A stretch of 64,000 nucleotides of DNA, taken from positions 40,003,120 through 40,067,119 of the forward strand of contig NC_044006.1 of the NCBI RefSeq assembly GCF_900496995.4. Direction: 5' to 3'. This document shows, in pieces, positions 38,001-53,000 of the stretch. The notes beneath the pieces are model-generated. The model worked only from the letters and a program-made list of their open reading frames with translations. It searched no databases and was not told the origin of the DNA. The number at the start of each line of letters is the position of its first letter. Position 1 is the first letter of the stretch. Both the position numbers and the translations under genes were made by a program. This DNA comes from Aquila chrysaetos chrysaetos. Lineage: Eukaryota; Chordata; Aves; Accipitriformes; Accipitridae.

Positions 38001-41000
38001 ACTGGTAAAGAAGAAGTATTTCATAATCCCAGAGAGAAGGGATGGTGACCTGTTGTTCACTTCAGGAAACCAAACGGCTTCACCAGCTAGTTTAAGTCAT
38101 GATGGTGACTTTGCAAAATGTTGCTGAAATGATAGACATCATAGAGTTATGAATAAGTAAGGTTATTGGTTGGAATTTTTTAGTGTGCATGCATAGAGTC
38201 TCTTAAAAACAGAAAAAGAGGGAGAGGGAGCTGACTTTAAGACCTATTTTTCATCCTCCTGGCTGAGTGTCTGTGGTTGAAACTGCTGATCACGTTCTGC
38301 CTTATAACTTTGTATAATGAAAGTAAGGAATGGTAGAATATAAGTATGCCAACAACTGAGTGTGTTTACTATACAAATAAATCAGTTAGTGTCTGGTAGT
38401 GGAAATGTATGTGTGTGAGACTCTTGGATACATACCATGAAGAACTCAGCTATTGGTTCTCATCCTTCTGTATTAAGTACAGAAGAATGTACTGATACAG
38501 AAAAACATACAAAAATAGTAATCATTTATATTAACAAAGGTAACTGCAGTTGTATTAGCTAGGAGCAAAATAGCCATGAAATCCTAGTTTTAACCAAGTC
38601 AGATAATTCAGAGGATGCAGGATGTCTGCAGAGAAGTATTCTTTCAAATTTTGGAAGCGTTGTGATTCACCTTAACAATTGGTGTGTAATGAGTTAGGTG
38701 TTCTCTAGTCCTAGCCAATATTGTACATTAAGTCAGTGTTCCTGTGTGCTGTATTCTATTTTCCAATTGAATTGGAACAATTTATCACTTAGCATAAAGT
38801 TGAAATTCGACATGTAGATATATGGTTATGTATGTCAATTTAAATAGGTGCCTGGAATACTTGCTAAGAAACGACGCCAATCCGGGGATCCGAGACAAAC
38901 AAGGATACAATGCAGTTCATTATTCAGCTGCTTATGGTCATCGCTTATGTCTTGAATTGGTAAGAAAATGTATCATAGATGAATGCTGTAACAGCTGCTG
39001 TTAAAGAGTATGATGCAGAGGCTAGGGTACTCATCTACCTTGATTCTTTGTCTGTAAGCTAGGACAATAGTGTTTTTCAGCTCCTGTGAGGATGAATACC
39101 TAAGCACTTGGTACTCAAATTTAAAAATTTAATTTTAAAATAGGGGCAAGGTGAGGAGCTAAGATGCTAGATACTGGCTTAAAAAGGTAATACATTCTGA
39201 GATTAAGAGGTAACTGGTTGAGGATGTGGGATATTAGTTTAGTTTTGTTTCTTAACTTAGAATACACTGTTAAATTTTTTCCTGATGGCTGAAATAAAAT
39301 AACCATAGGTTATCCCACTGAGAAGTGTTAAGAAATTTCACAAACGTCATCTGAAGGAGCAAATTAAAATGTAGGGAAAACCTGTAAAGTAAGGGTGCCT
39401 TTTAAAATAGTTCACATATTTACAGTAACATAATAGAATTTTAGATAATAAAGCCTCAGGTAGTTTTTCTTTAATCCATTTGCAAAAATGTGTATGTTAT
39501 TTGATATGATAATTTTATCTTCTCTGTGTTATGCAACTTAGTATTTTTGTACAAATTACTTTTATATTCAGATGTATTCAAACATGAATTCTGAATGTTT
39601 TTAATTGCAGATTGCAAGCGAAACGCCTCTAGATGTTGTAAGTGTGTATTATTTCTCATTGTTAAAGTAGTACTGTACAGCAAAAGGGAACATGTAATTT
39701 TAAAAATACTGCTTATTTTAAGACTTATTCAACCATTTCTTCAATGCATAGATGTATTATTTAATTTCAATTACAATTTAGATTTAATTGCAATTCAGTA
39801 TTTTAAAATAGTAAATTATTTTTAAGGCTTTTTTTTTTTACTTAAACATTCATATGACCATGTTATGAAAGTGTGATAATGAAAACTTAGTGATCTTGAC
39901 TGTATTTGGTGATCTTCAAACACTTTGAATTTTTTAATTCTACTAGTGTGCTAAATTAAATATGGTCTTGAAAAAGATCCAGATTTAAAACTTTAAAACA
40001 CATCTGAAAGTAACAAATAGAATATACATAGTTATTTTAATCCTATTTTATAACACTTGTGCCTTTTGGGTGTCCCTTTCTTCTCTGTGGGAAATGTTTT
40101 TCTGTTCTGAGAAATGAGTCTTGCCTTCTGGCTTTTCATATTGTTTTCTTGCTGACTTTTCACCTACTCTGAATGCTTGCTTGTTTGTTTGGGTTGGGGG
40201 CAGGGGGGGTGGGTGTGGGTTGGTTGGTTTTTTTTTCCTACTACAGCTGTTCTCACCTGTCCTTGTCTTTCCTTTGTATGTATTTCATCTATATTATTTC
40301 ATATGGCTGCTTTAGGAAAAATAATAATTTTAGATTAGTTTCTGATTTAATTATTGCATTGTTATGCAAAATTAAACAACTGTGCTTGGGAGATGAATAT
40401 GGGGGAGGGGTCGCAGTCATTGCAATTCAAACTCTTTAAAAGGTTGAAGGAGATACAGAATTCCTGAGGAAACTGTAATCCTATATTATTCTTCCTCTTT
40501 TTCTTCCTTTATTTTTCAATCTATATACTGGAAACTGCAGCAATTATTGCCGAATGTTTTTAAAGGTGAGGGTTTTTTGCACTCACTCTGACTTTCTCTC
40601 TCTGCTAAGCTAATGGAAACATCAGGTACTGATATGCTGAATGATTCAGACAACAGAGCACCTATAAGTCCACTGCATTTAGCTGTAAGTATTTCATTCT
40701 TTAATGATGATAGCTCATCTCATTGCAAACAGTTGTTGACATAGGTTTTTTTCATTCTGGATTTTTTAAAAATAGGTCAATAACAATAAATGAAATCCAA
40801 AAATACTTACTAATATTCCTGAATGAGCTATACAGGGCAATTTTTCCATTTGACTTGAAACTTGCTTCATGGAACAGCTTTCATTTGGAATATTCTGATT
40901 AAGTTTTATGTTATAATTTATACTAATAAAACTTTTAGAAGACTTGTTCTATAAGTAATGATAACTGTTTTATATCCTCGTTTTACCCTTATCGATGTTT

Positions 41001-44000
41001 AGTATGAGATGTGTTTATCCTTAATATTTTAAGAAAGAGTTGCACAAAGAATAGCTTAGGAGAGGACCTGATGAAATTGTCTATACAAATATACTCAAAA
41101 TACAGAGTAACCAGCCCAGTACGTAGCTTTCATCTTTTCTACTGAACTTTGAGCAATTGAAAAACCACAATGTACTTTCTGAAAATAGCCTGAGTCTCAT
41201 GCAGTGTGTGTATATATATATATATCTGAAGTAAAAAGTAATCTTTAATACTGGTAAATGAAAGCAGTTAGAAGAGACTGTTCCTGGAAATCAGTTTTGT
41301 TTGGGGCCAGGCAATGTATCCATGCATATACATTTAAAAGTTATTATGGAAATTATAAAACCATAGTTGTAGATGTTTATTTTCATTACGAATTTGGACA
41401 TTCTGTCTTTACACATACCTACAGAGTATTCTCTATGCTATTTTTTTATCCTTGTACATCCATTCTGATCTTTTAACTGTTTCATCCCCCAAGTCCCTTG
41501 TGTTTTACCAGTTGTGTTAACTGTAGCTATTTGTACTGTATTCTTTTTACAGACAAATTTTACTGGCTTTTTCTTTTTCAAATATTTCATTAAAAAAAAC
41601 TAATAGGAATTAGTTAAGTTTGCACAAGTTCCTCACTTGAAATAATCTGATGGTGATGTAACTATAACATAAAGCAATGAAACATGCAGTATTCAAAATA
41701 CTGGCAGTTATACAAATTGGAGACAGTTGATTTTCTGAAAGTAGTTTCAGTTGCTGACTGAAAGGCTAAAGTGGAAAAAAACCACCAATCTTCTTGCTGA
41801 AATTGTGGTGTTTTTTTTAAATCAGTCATAACTATTGTAACTAGATACATGCTGCATCAGTAGCTCTTCCACATGTTAAAACAAAAATACTATCTTCACA
41901 GTTTCATATATGTAATCCCAGTAAGAAAGGGAAAAATATGAAGGATGGGAAAACTGAAGAATTTTCTTATTCTTGTAGGCCTATCATGGCCACCATCAAG
42001 CTCTGGAAGTGCTGGTACAGTCGCTGCTGGACCTTGATGTGAGGAATAATAACGGAAGGACACCATTGGATCTTGCTGCCTTTAAGGGACACGTGGAATG
42101 TGTAGACGTGCTCATTAATCAGGGAGCATCAATCTTGGTGAAAGATTATGTTGTAAAGAGAACCCCAATACATGCTGCAGGTATGTGCTAACTGCTAACC
42201 TCTAAAATTTTGGCTTTTGAAGCGGATCATCTTCATGTTCAGAAGTCTCGATCATTATTGTTCTAAGAAATGGTGTTTAGGAAAAGATGATTTTTAAGGT
42301 ATATGCTATGCTGAGAAAGGTGTAACAAAGCAGTTGTGGGTGGAAACCGGTGTTAACCCAATAAATGATTTCAGCTTGAGGTGTGCTGTTCCACACTGCT
42401 CTCGACAGGGTGCATTGTCCTTGTTCATTCAACTAGCTTGGCTATCTGTGCTGACAGGTGTCAGTGACATGTTCCTGTTTCTCTCCTAGTCTTTCATGCA
42501 GCCCAAACTGTAGGCCCAAATTTACATACGTGAATTGTGTTGCCTGTCTTGGCAGTAAAATACTTCTAAAAATGACTGGATTCCTGGAGAATTTTGTCAG
42601 TTTGAGAAGAGATATGAAAACTATACTTTGGGTTTTTTCCAAGGATTTAAATGACTCCTGAGTGTTTTCAAAATAACAGCAATCCTTTGCAATATTTTCT
42701 GCGTTTCCTAGAAAACTTCTATAAACCTTTCTCAAAGTCTAGCATTCATACTACAGTCTTATTTTTTTCCTCCCTTTGAAAATAGACTTATTTAAATTGA
42801 CATTTATAGTTATGGTGTTATAGAAATGTTGCAGTAAAAAGAGCATTATGTACAAAACATCATCATTCTAACCACTTAATTTGTTGTCTATGAGCACAAG
42901 CTGTATTTTTCTATTTGATTTAGCGTCTCCTAACTTCTGTTAGCATTTCTGTCAGCTAGAGAAGTATGAATTGTCACTGTTCTTATGTGGACTGAATACA
43001 GCAGCTGTGTGTCAGAAATAATTTCCCCTCCAACAAGCAATCATTTATCTTTCACGGGTTGCATTTAAATGTGATTTCTCAATTTTTTGTTTCTTTTCTT
43101 TTCCCCCCTTTTTTTTTTAACTGCTTGGTTAATTGCTTGTATGCTTTATATTTTTGTCTCTCTTTCTAAATGTGATTTCAGTCATTATTTCATAACTATG
43201 CACATGCCACACTTGCTAACAGAATCTGTATATGATTGGCTAGGTATGTGTTTACCTGTGCCTTAAAACAAGCCAAAATTATGCTAATTACTATATTTAA
43301 TGATTACTTCTTATAGATGTTGTATAAGCATATATTCTAATTACAGTTAATGTGTGCAATCTCATTTATATGTAAAAAACATACGTTGGCAATTGACAGT
43401 TGGAATCAATTACTTTTAATACTATACAGTTGAGAATGCCTGATTTCTGCAATAACTTTCTTGTGTTCATATTTTTTGGTTTTAATTTAAGCTATAAAAA
43501 ATGATAAAGCTGTACAGTGGGTTCTCAAGCTAACATGCTTTAGTCTGAGCAGGTTACCGTTCTGTTTGAGCTGTATACTCAAATGCAGTTCATGTAAAAC
43601 TCATATTTTTATGTTTTACAGCTACAAATGGTCACTCAGAATGTTTGCGGCTGTTGATAGGAAATGCAGAACCACAGAATGCAGTGGACATTCAAGATGG
43701 AAATGGACAGTGAGTTTAAGTGATACACATTCTGTTCTTCACAAGTTACTGCATTTTATAAAAGGAAAAGCTAAATATTTTACATCGGTGATTTTTAATT
43801 TATTAATTTAAGGGGAGATGATATTTGAACTAGGACAAATGCAGCTGTGTATTTTGCAGTAAACATAATGTTGGTGGTGAAAAATGTTCTTGTTGAGTTG
43901 GGAGGAAACTAAAATGTGTCTTACTGCCCAAATGCTGAAAAAATGGATTCTGGTAACTTAATCAGGACTTCTGAATTAGGGTATATTAATTTATTTTCTT

Positions 44001-47000
44001 GAAACTAAAAAGCAAGTATGAGTGGCATTCTCAGAGTGAAAGTAGTGCTAGAGAAGATCACTGATGATATAAATGTTAACAGCATTGTCCAGAAGGGTAG
44101 TAGTTGTTATATTTCAGCTGAGTGCTAGTCTGTTAAATTTCCATGTAGATTACACTTTATTTCACTCTCTGCTTAGGACTCCTCTGATGTTGTCAGTTCT
44201 CAATGGGCACACCGACTGCGTTTATTCACTCCTTAACAAAGGAGCAAATGTAGATGCCAAAGATAAGTGGGGAAGGACAGCATTACATAGAGGGGTAAGA
44301 GAATATTCCTTTTCTGTCCTTTCCAGTTTTATACATATTAATTCAAATACAGACTCAAGATGTAGTGTTAATGAATTTCTCATTATTCTCATCTTGCCAT
44401 TCTTAGTTTTTAATTGTCATTTTAGTTTCAGAAGGCTAGCTTTTGCCTGTATGCTGCGTACCCTCAGAATTCTTTTGGACTTCCAGAGTCTCTTAATCTT
44501 GCTGTGAAGTGTTGACCTGGAGAGGTCCCAGAGTACAGCTTTTTGTTGTGGGGTGGGGGTAGTGTTAATGGGAGGAAGAAAAGCATGATGCATGCCATAT
44601 GCCAAAATTTTTTTTTATAATCTCTGCCAGATAAGACAATTGAATGAGCCCTAGAGATTAGCAGCTCATTCAGTGTTACCCCAAGAAATTATTCTGTCAT
44701 CAATATTATAATACATTGCTGTTTTTCCAACAGAATTGCTGTTTCCAGGAATAAAAATAACAACTGTGCTTAAGCAATTCTGTTATTACTTAAAAACATA
44801 AGAAATTGCCTGGAGTTTGCTTGCTGTAGTTATACACCCTGGCTTTATATACATGAATATTTGCAAACTTGCTATTTCCTGTCTCATCTCTCACAGGCAG
44901 TTACTGGGCATGAAGAGTGTGTGGAAGCATTGCTTCAACATGGTGCTAAGTCCTTATTACGAGACTGTAGGGGGCGAACCCCTATACACTTGTCAGCTGC
45001 ATGTGGACATATAGGTGTTCTAGGAGCTCTCCTGCAGTCAGCTACATCTGTGGATGCAGTACCTGCAATAGCAGACAATCACGGCTATACATCACTGCAT
45101 TGGGCCTGCTATAATGGTAAAAGACATTAAAATGCAGGTCTAAATGTATTTGTTGATACTGAGAAAAAAAATTTTACTACTTAGAAAAGCAACGTATAAA
45201 GTCTGTCCTCTTTCAGTTCGTATTAGTCAATGTGAGGGACGTGATATCTTGAGGGAGAATGCAGTAACATCTAATACATAATATGAGGTGTTTATTTTTG
45301 CACTACATTCTTGTTATAAACTCCCTTCTTAGTTTTATGCCTTGAGTCTTTCAAGAAATTCAGCATAGTACCTGTGAATAGAAATCTGCCACACACCCCC
45401 AAAAAATAATCTTCACAGGGAGTCTTGGGAGGAATGGTTTCAGATTTTTTTTAAACTTGCTTCAAATCAACCTTGATAGGCACAAGAAGCTAAAGCATAT
45501 AAAAGTGTTTCAATAAGAATTAATTTTTTTCTTTGCTGATCTTTTTCTTCACTGATACTTTTCTTGGATTTGGGGGTGAGGGAGGCCTTAAAAGGTAGGA
45601 AATTCATTCAGCATCTTTGCTAAAGATTTTGTTCTATGTGTTCATTTCCAACATAGTAGAGTTTCTCATTTATTTCACTTCTGAGTCACATGATAGAGAA
45701 AGATCAAGAAGTATGGGTTCAGAGCTTCATTTTACCAGTTATTTTTAAGTGAGTAACTAACTAGACTGTTTTCACAGCTGAAGCAACTGGGTAATACACT
45801 GATAACTTGAACTAGAATAACATCTCTTTATCACATTTGTAAAATTAAACTCTTACACCTTGGTCCATTTTCAGAGTGACCACAGTGTCTGAATAAAACA
45901 AAACTGAAATATGCTTGATTTGTAGAAGGAAAATTTGACAGGACTTCTGAAAATACAGATCTTCAAACATCAGTGAATATTGACCTAAGGTTCCCTCCAT
46001 ATGCGCATCGAAGATCAAACAGATAGTTAAAATTGTTAGCTACCTGTACAGCAGTAGGCTATAGAATTTTGAAAATAATAGTATGATAGGCTGAACATGT
46101 TCTTTTTAAGCTTTTGTTATGACTATCAACTTGTTTTTTCTCTGGGTTTAACAAGAAAGTGGAACAAAAATAACCCTCAAATGGTGGAGACGGTTTCATG
46201 TAAACTAAGTGGTGAATGTGCAGCAGAGTTTGAAACATGGAGGTGTAAAGAACTAAATTAAGCGTTCTGGATGTTCTTCAGACAGCATGAGATCCCTTCT
46301 AAATTTCACAAAGTTTACAGTGTTGAATATCAGTTTGATTTTCAGGATTCTAAAAATGTCTTGGTTCCTAAATGTAGCCCTATCAAATATAACCAGTGTG
46401 TCTTTGAAACTTTTAAATAAAATATTCCTAATCTAATTTAGATACATATTTTTTGTTTTAATCCATAAATAGACCTTTTCCTTTTTTTTTTAATATGCAA
46501 CTCTTACATTTGCTTTAGGTCATGACAGTTGTGTAGAGCTCCTCCTGGAACAGGAAGTTTTCCAGAAAATGGAAGGAAATTCTTTCAGTCCGTTGCATTG
46601 TGCTGTGTAAGGAAGTGCTAAATTATTCTTCATAGATTTCATTGCTGTATTTAACAAAAGATTTATCATTCTGTAAATAACAGCCTGTTTAATTCATTAT
46701 AGGATAAATGACAATGAAGGTGCTGCAGAAATGTTAATTGATACACTAGGTGCTGGTATTGTAAATTCAACAGATTCAAAAGGAAGGTAAGAGTGTAAAT
46801 GCATAGTAGAAGAGTGTTTGTAATGTAATAGTTAGAGTGGCTCTGCTAAATTCTACAATCGTTTGGGTTTTTTGTATTTGCTACTGAATGTTAATTCTCC
46901 CTTCACCCTGTTTTTATTCTTTGAAATTTTTTTTTTATTCTGTGCTAGAAATAAATTTTAGATTTTTAAAAATCCTTTTCTGATTCAATAAACTTGAATT

Positions 47001-50000
47001 GGCTTTTTATTATATAGGCAAGTTTGAGCATGTTTTAAATTGTATCACTTTGTGGGTAGTATTTTATGCGTATTTTATTTTTTTCTGAATCAAATTGTAT
47101 CTCTATTACTGAACTACACAGAGGCAATTATTTGAAACTTGAAGGTGACTTTCTAAAGGTAGCAGTCACAACTCCAGCAATACTGATGTCAAAGGATCAG
47201 TGGGAGGGACTGCCCAGTCTTTTGTATCTGCAGGATCACAGTCAGGATGCCTCTTTGAATAAAGTAGAAAGTATGGCTGAACATGGCCATATTGTCTTTT
47301 GATCTGTTGTAGAACTCCTCTTCATGCAGCAGCTTTTACAGATCACGTTGAGTGTCTACAGCTTCTGCTCAGTCACAATGCTCAAGTAAATGCTGTAGAT
47401 TCTTCTGGGAAAACACCTTTAATGATGGCTGCAGAAAATGGACAGACGAATACAGTTGGTAAAGAGAAAGCTTTATATATTCCTGCTCTTAGGTTTGTTA
47501 ATCTTAATATGGGTAAAGTTGCCTTACAGTTAACATTCTTGTGGATATATTTTGCCAAAATTATGTTTTCATTTTGCACAAATGTAAGCCATTAAGACTT
47601 TAAGGAATATGCTTTTAGTTAATATAAATCTTTATTTCCCCAGAGGTGCTGGTTAGCAGTGCTAAAGCTGATCTGACTTTGCAAGACAGTTCTAAGAACA
47701 CAGCACTCCATTTGGCTTGCGGCAAGGTGTGTGTGTAGTCTGACTTACCAGTGCTGAGCTTTGTGTTATCAAGCACTGTTTGCAAATACTAACTTGTTAC
47801 TTTGAAAAGGCATTCAAAGCAATTTTTGAAGAGTATTTGTTATATGACAGATTTTTGTTCTGTATTAAGGGTCATGAAACTAGTGCCTTGTTAATACTGG
47901 AGAAGATTACGGATAGAAACCTCATCAATGCCACCAATGCAGCCTTGCAAACGTACGTATCAGCAGTGAGTGTGTTTTACAGATGAGGTTTTGGTGTGTA
48001 TCTTGCTTATAAAGAGGAATAGTTTTCAGAATTTTTTTCCACGCTGGTTGAATTTTAATTGCTTAATAGGTACCAAGAGTTGAACCGACTTGAAGTGAAA
48101 CGGTGTTTTACTCGTACTTAAAGCTCCAGTTTTAGCTGGGTAAAAGGGATGATAAATAAATCTTAACAGTATTGTGATTCAGGGAATCCTGTGTGGAATT
48201 ACTGCAATCCACTGAGATTACCTCATTCTAGACTTGCTCTTCAAAGCTAGCTAAAGTATGTTTTTATTCTGCAGCATGCTTTCTGTTAGCAAAAGACACC
48301 TATTCCTACTAGGATGAAAGACCATTTTCTATTAAATATTATGGAGAATACAGTATTCTTAATGCTTCCTGAAGATCTTCTCTCAATTAGAATTAAGCCT
48401 ATTTTGTTAGCCCAATCATAAGGAAAACTTCAAAATGTAGTGGTATGTCATACTGGGGAATATATATCAGGATGAGCTATTAAAATGACTCTTCTGCATT
48501 TGACACCTGATATGTAGCTGAGTTATGTACATGAATTATTAGACTGCTTTAATAATGCTATTACAGCAACTCATGTATTTCTCTGGCCTTTCCCTTCTGG
48601 AATCTGTCATGTTTAAACTCCTACAGTTCTTCCAACTATTTCCAGAGATCTGCTTGAACTGAGGAGTTAAGATAGTTAAGACTTCTGCTGCTGCTCTTGC
48701 TGTTCACCAGGGCGCACCTCAGGCAGCATGAAATAACCAGAAAGCAGGAAAGGGATTGATTGCCTCATTTCTGCCTTGAAGCAGGGATGTTTTGAGAGAA
48801 GGAAAAGCAAAAACAAGATGGGAACAGAAGTGAGAAAGTGTGCTACCACAGGCTCATGTAATTCCACCTACATGCCTTGGCTCATATAGTCTGATCAAGA
48901 GATGTCATGGAGAAAAATAGGTACATATTCGCACCTCCATGAAATGTTTATATAAATTGCAAGATTTTAACAGTTGTTTAAAATATTACTGGCTTAGCAA
49001 ATGTTTTTTAATAACTAAACTGACTTCCTAAATAGCTTAAACAATGTCCTACTTTGTGGCAAGATAACCATTAAAATTGTTGGCCTCTATATTAAAAATA
49101 TTATAGTTACAGTACATTTTTCAGTATATCTGTGGTGTGCAGTAGTTCTTTAATTTTAATACTTTCACATAAGCACCACAGATACAGCTGCTCCTATTTG
49201 TATCTTTTGCATTTCTGGTTTCTAAGTAAGGCGCTTGTTTCCAAATGAAAATATAGTTCACAGTTAATTCAAACAATTTTAAGAATCTCAAAACGATTGA
49301 AGAGCAATATAAAGCAGAAGGGAAGTAAGCTGATTATTCTGTTTTCTGCTGAGTGGTGGTAGGGTTTTATTTAAGCCAGTGAGAACCAGTTTTGAAAAAT
49401 GGTTGCATTTGAAAAAGATATAATTAGAATATTTGAGGTAAAGCTACACTTTCCTTGATACATAAGTCACTGGAAAACAGAGTTATGGTTAATAGTTTGA
49501 GGTTTTGAAAAGTAATCTGCTTTTCTTGCTTCATGCATGATACTCTAAAATATTTTTTTTTATCTCTAGTCACAATGGAATGTAGCTGTTTCTAAAAGGC
49601 AGATTGGTGAAATGCTTCTGCATCTCTTAGAAGCATTTACATGCAATAGAATATGACTACCGTTCTGCTGTTGGTATTCTAATGATTATTGCCAGTGATA
49701 TGCAGTAACTCAGGTGTGACAGTATCTGTTAGAACCGTTCAGTGAAGGATTTATCAAGAGTAGGGTACTAGATGTTTCTAACTTTTTAACATAATAAAGT
49801 TCATAAGCAGGCAGGTCTTTCTAGTAGCTACTTCAACGTGTGGTGCCCTAAAAAGAAGAAAGTGCTCAATTGTTACTGTACAGTTTCTTCGCAATAATGA
49901 GACATTTGCTGGTTTTCCCATCTTAGTTGTTCTATCTACAATATCTATATAATGTGTAAATAACATACAAGTATAAATACTTTAATAGTCATTTAACTAG

Positions 50001-53000
50001 ATGCAAGCTACCTATCTTACTTAATATCTTGTTCTAAGGTTTACATATAAGTTTGCTTGTCTTCACAGACCTCTGCATGTTGCTGCTCGGAATGGACTAA
50101 CGGTTGTAGTTCAAGAGCTTTTAGGGAAGGGAGCAAGTGTACTTGCTGTAGATGAAAATGGTAAGAAAAAATTAACTTTGTTTGCCCATGAGGAACTGTG
50201 GTTTTAAACTCACCTCACTGAAAAGCAATAACCCTTTGGAAATTTTGTATGAGCCTTGCAGTAGGTTCCCCCATAGAAAAAAATGTGTTGGTGATGGGTC
50301 ATTTTAGCAAAGCAGCAGAAGTGTAAGGAGAGTGAAAACCTTCAGAGCAACGCAGGTCATGGCATAGAAATGTTTAGTTTGCATTTGTAGTTTATAGTGT
50401 ATACCCTATAAATACACTAGCTTTAGCATGCTGAGAACGGTCAGAAAAACATAATGCTCAGAGTAAAATGTAACTTTCAGCTATTAAGAAGCTGAATTGA
50501 ATTGCCATTCATTTTGTGACGGTAGGTATATGGGTGTTAGCTTTTAAAAGCAAGTATGAATTACAGATCTCAGTTACTGGTCTCAAGCTTCTGGCTCTTT
50601 AGAGTTTTTTGGCACATAGAAGTCAGAAAAAGTAACTGCTTTATCACAGAGACTAAATCCTATACCTTGTAAGAACAAAAGAAAATTCGATCTATTGACT
50701 TCTTATTTGCATATTTTCATGTAAGACATCTGTGGTCCTCCGAAGCTGTGCTTTTAAAAGTGTAAGAGCTCCTGCTCTTATGCCATACCCTAAGGTGTCT
50801 TCAATGAAAGCAGTAGCTGGGGTTTGAGGGGGGGTGGGGGTGCTTTTTTGTTTTGTTGGTTTTTAGCGGTTTTGTTTGTTTTTCCAGAAGGGATGTGCCT
50901 AATTAATAGTTCTAATTATATTTCCAGTTCGGAAAGTTTTTCCTCTCTTCATGTTTACTGTGACTTTCTTTGTGTGTTTCTCAGATTACACTGCTTAAAG
51001 TGACATGGGTGACTTAAAGATCATTCCTTGCCTAAAATAGGGTACAAGGGTAGCTGCTAAATGAAACTCCCTAAAATGAAACTCCCTAAAATGAAAAGAT
51101 TGGAAAACATCTTTTTGATTTCAGTTTCTCATCACAAGTATGCTAACTGGAGATGTTTGTACGCTTGTGGGCTTTCCATGTGCTGCCAGCCAGTCCCTTG
51201 TTAGGGTGGATCTTTGACATAACAGAGAAAAATGTCATTTGTATAGAAGTCGCAGTTCTCTGGCAGCCTGGGGATCTAACTGCAACATGTTAAAACTTCC
51301 TTTTACTTCTGTTCATTTTTTAAATTTTAAAGTAACTCTTCAGTGCTACCTAATCTTGTTCCTTACTGTGGTTCTTTTCTTTCTAATAGCAATTGTTTTG
51401 TTTATAAAATTTTAAGCAGCCTTGAGAATATTGATAATGAATTCTTATTCTGTTGGATGAATATGCCACCTTAAAGTACAGTATGTGCAAAGTGATGAAT
51501 ACTTTAAGTTGTGAGAAAGGAAGGGAAACTTTCATGGGATTTATCAATCTATTTCACCTGTCACTAATTTTTTCTTAATTCTTAGAAGTATTAGTATGTC
51601 AGCAGGCTTGCTAAACCTGTTGCAAAAGTTGTCTTGATTTCCATAGTGTACCTCTCATATTAAGTGGAAAAGCTGGCAGCAGTGATAGCCAGGTTCTGCT
51701 TTAGGTCTCCTTGCCTTTGATTTTAGCATCTACTGCTAGAGTGTAAGTGTTTCTAAAGAAAAAAAAAAAATACATACATTTATGTAATTCTAAATAAAGT
51801 AAAAATCTAGGAGAAACTTTGGTTTTTATTCTCTTTTTTTTAATTAGAAAGGCTTAAAAGAGTATGATTTGTGTATTTTGGGGGGTGAAAGCTACCTGTT
51901 TAGCAAAGCAGACTGAAGAAATAGGCGCTAGAATATTTTACATCACAATACTGACATTCTCTTACTTTAGGATAGCTCAGATAAGTACAGTGATCTGTCA
52001 CGCAAACTTGGCATTTCAGATAGAATTGGATGAAATTGGAGGTAAAGTTTGAGTTAGTATTTTACATGGAAGCATGTCTTGATACACAGAACATGTAAAC
52101 AGAACCTCAGCTGGTATGGGGTGGTGATCTCCTTTTTGCCTTTGAAGTTGTCCCTTTCTATAAAGGTGGCACTGACGTTTTTTACATGCAGTCTCTATTT
52201 GTATCTATATCTGTATAAAACTACTTAATAGTCCTCTGCTGCTGTATCTGGACAACAGAAAATTATTGAAAAACATGAGCTTTGAAAAAAATCACATCAG
52301 TTCTCTGCTTTTCAGCTTATAAATAATTTATAAGATACTTAAAACTCTAGATTTGAAGTCATACTGCTTTTGTTACAGAGCATCTCTTAATGTGATGAGA
52401 TCACTTTTTGAGATGTTATCCTGGCTTCAGCTGGGATGGAGTTAAATTTTTTCGTAGTAGCTGGTACAGTGCATTTTGGATTTAGTGTGAGAATAATGTT
52501 GATAACACACTGATGTTTAGTTGTTGCTAAGTAGCGCTTATCCTAAGTTAAGGATTTTTCAGTTTCCCATGCTCTGCCAGCAAGCAGGTACACAAGAAGC
52601 TGGGAGGGAGCATGGCCAGGACAGCTGACCTGAGCTAGCCAAAGAGATATTCCATACCGTAGAACGTCAGGCTCAGTATATAAACTAGGGGAAGTTGGCC
52701 GGATCGCTGCTCAGGCATCGGTCAGCCGGTGGTGAGCAATTGCATTGTGTATCACTTCTATTTTCTTAGGTTTTATTTATATCTCTCTCTCTCTCTTTTT
52801 AAAAAATATTCATTATTATTGTTATTACATTTAGTATTATTATATTTTTAATATTATTGTTATTATTGTATTTTATTTTACTTTAGTTATGAAACCATTC
52901 TTACCTCAACCCACGAGTTTTACTTTTTTTCCTTTTTCCTCCCCGTCCCGCTGGGAGGGGGGAGGAGTGAGCGAGCAGCTGCATGGTGCTTAGTTGCTGG

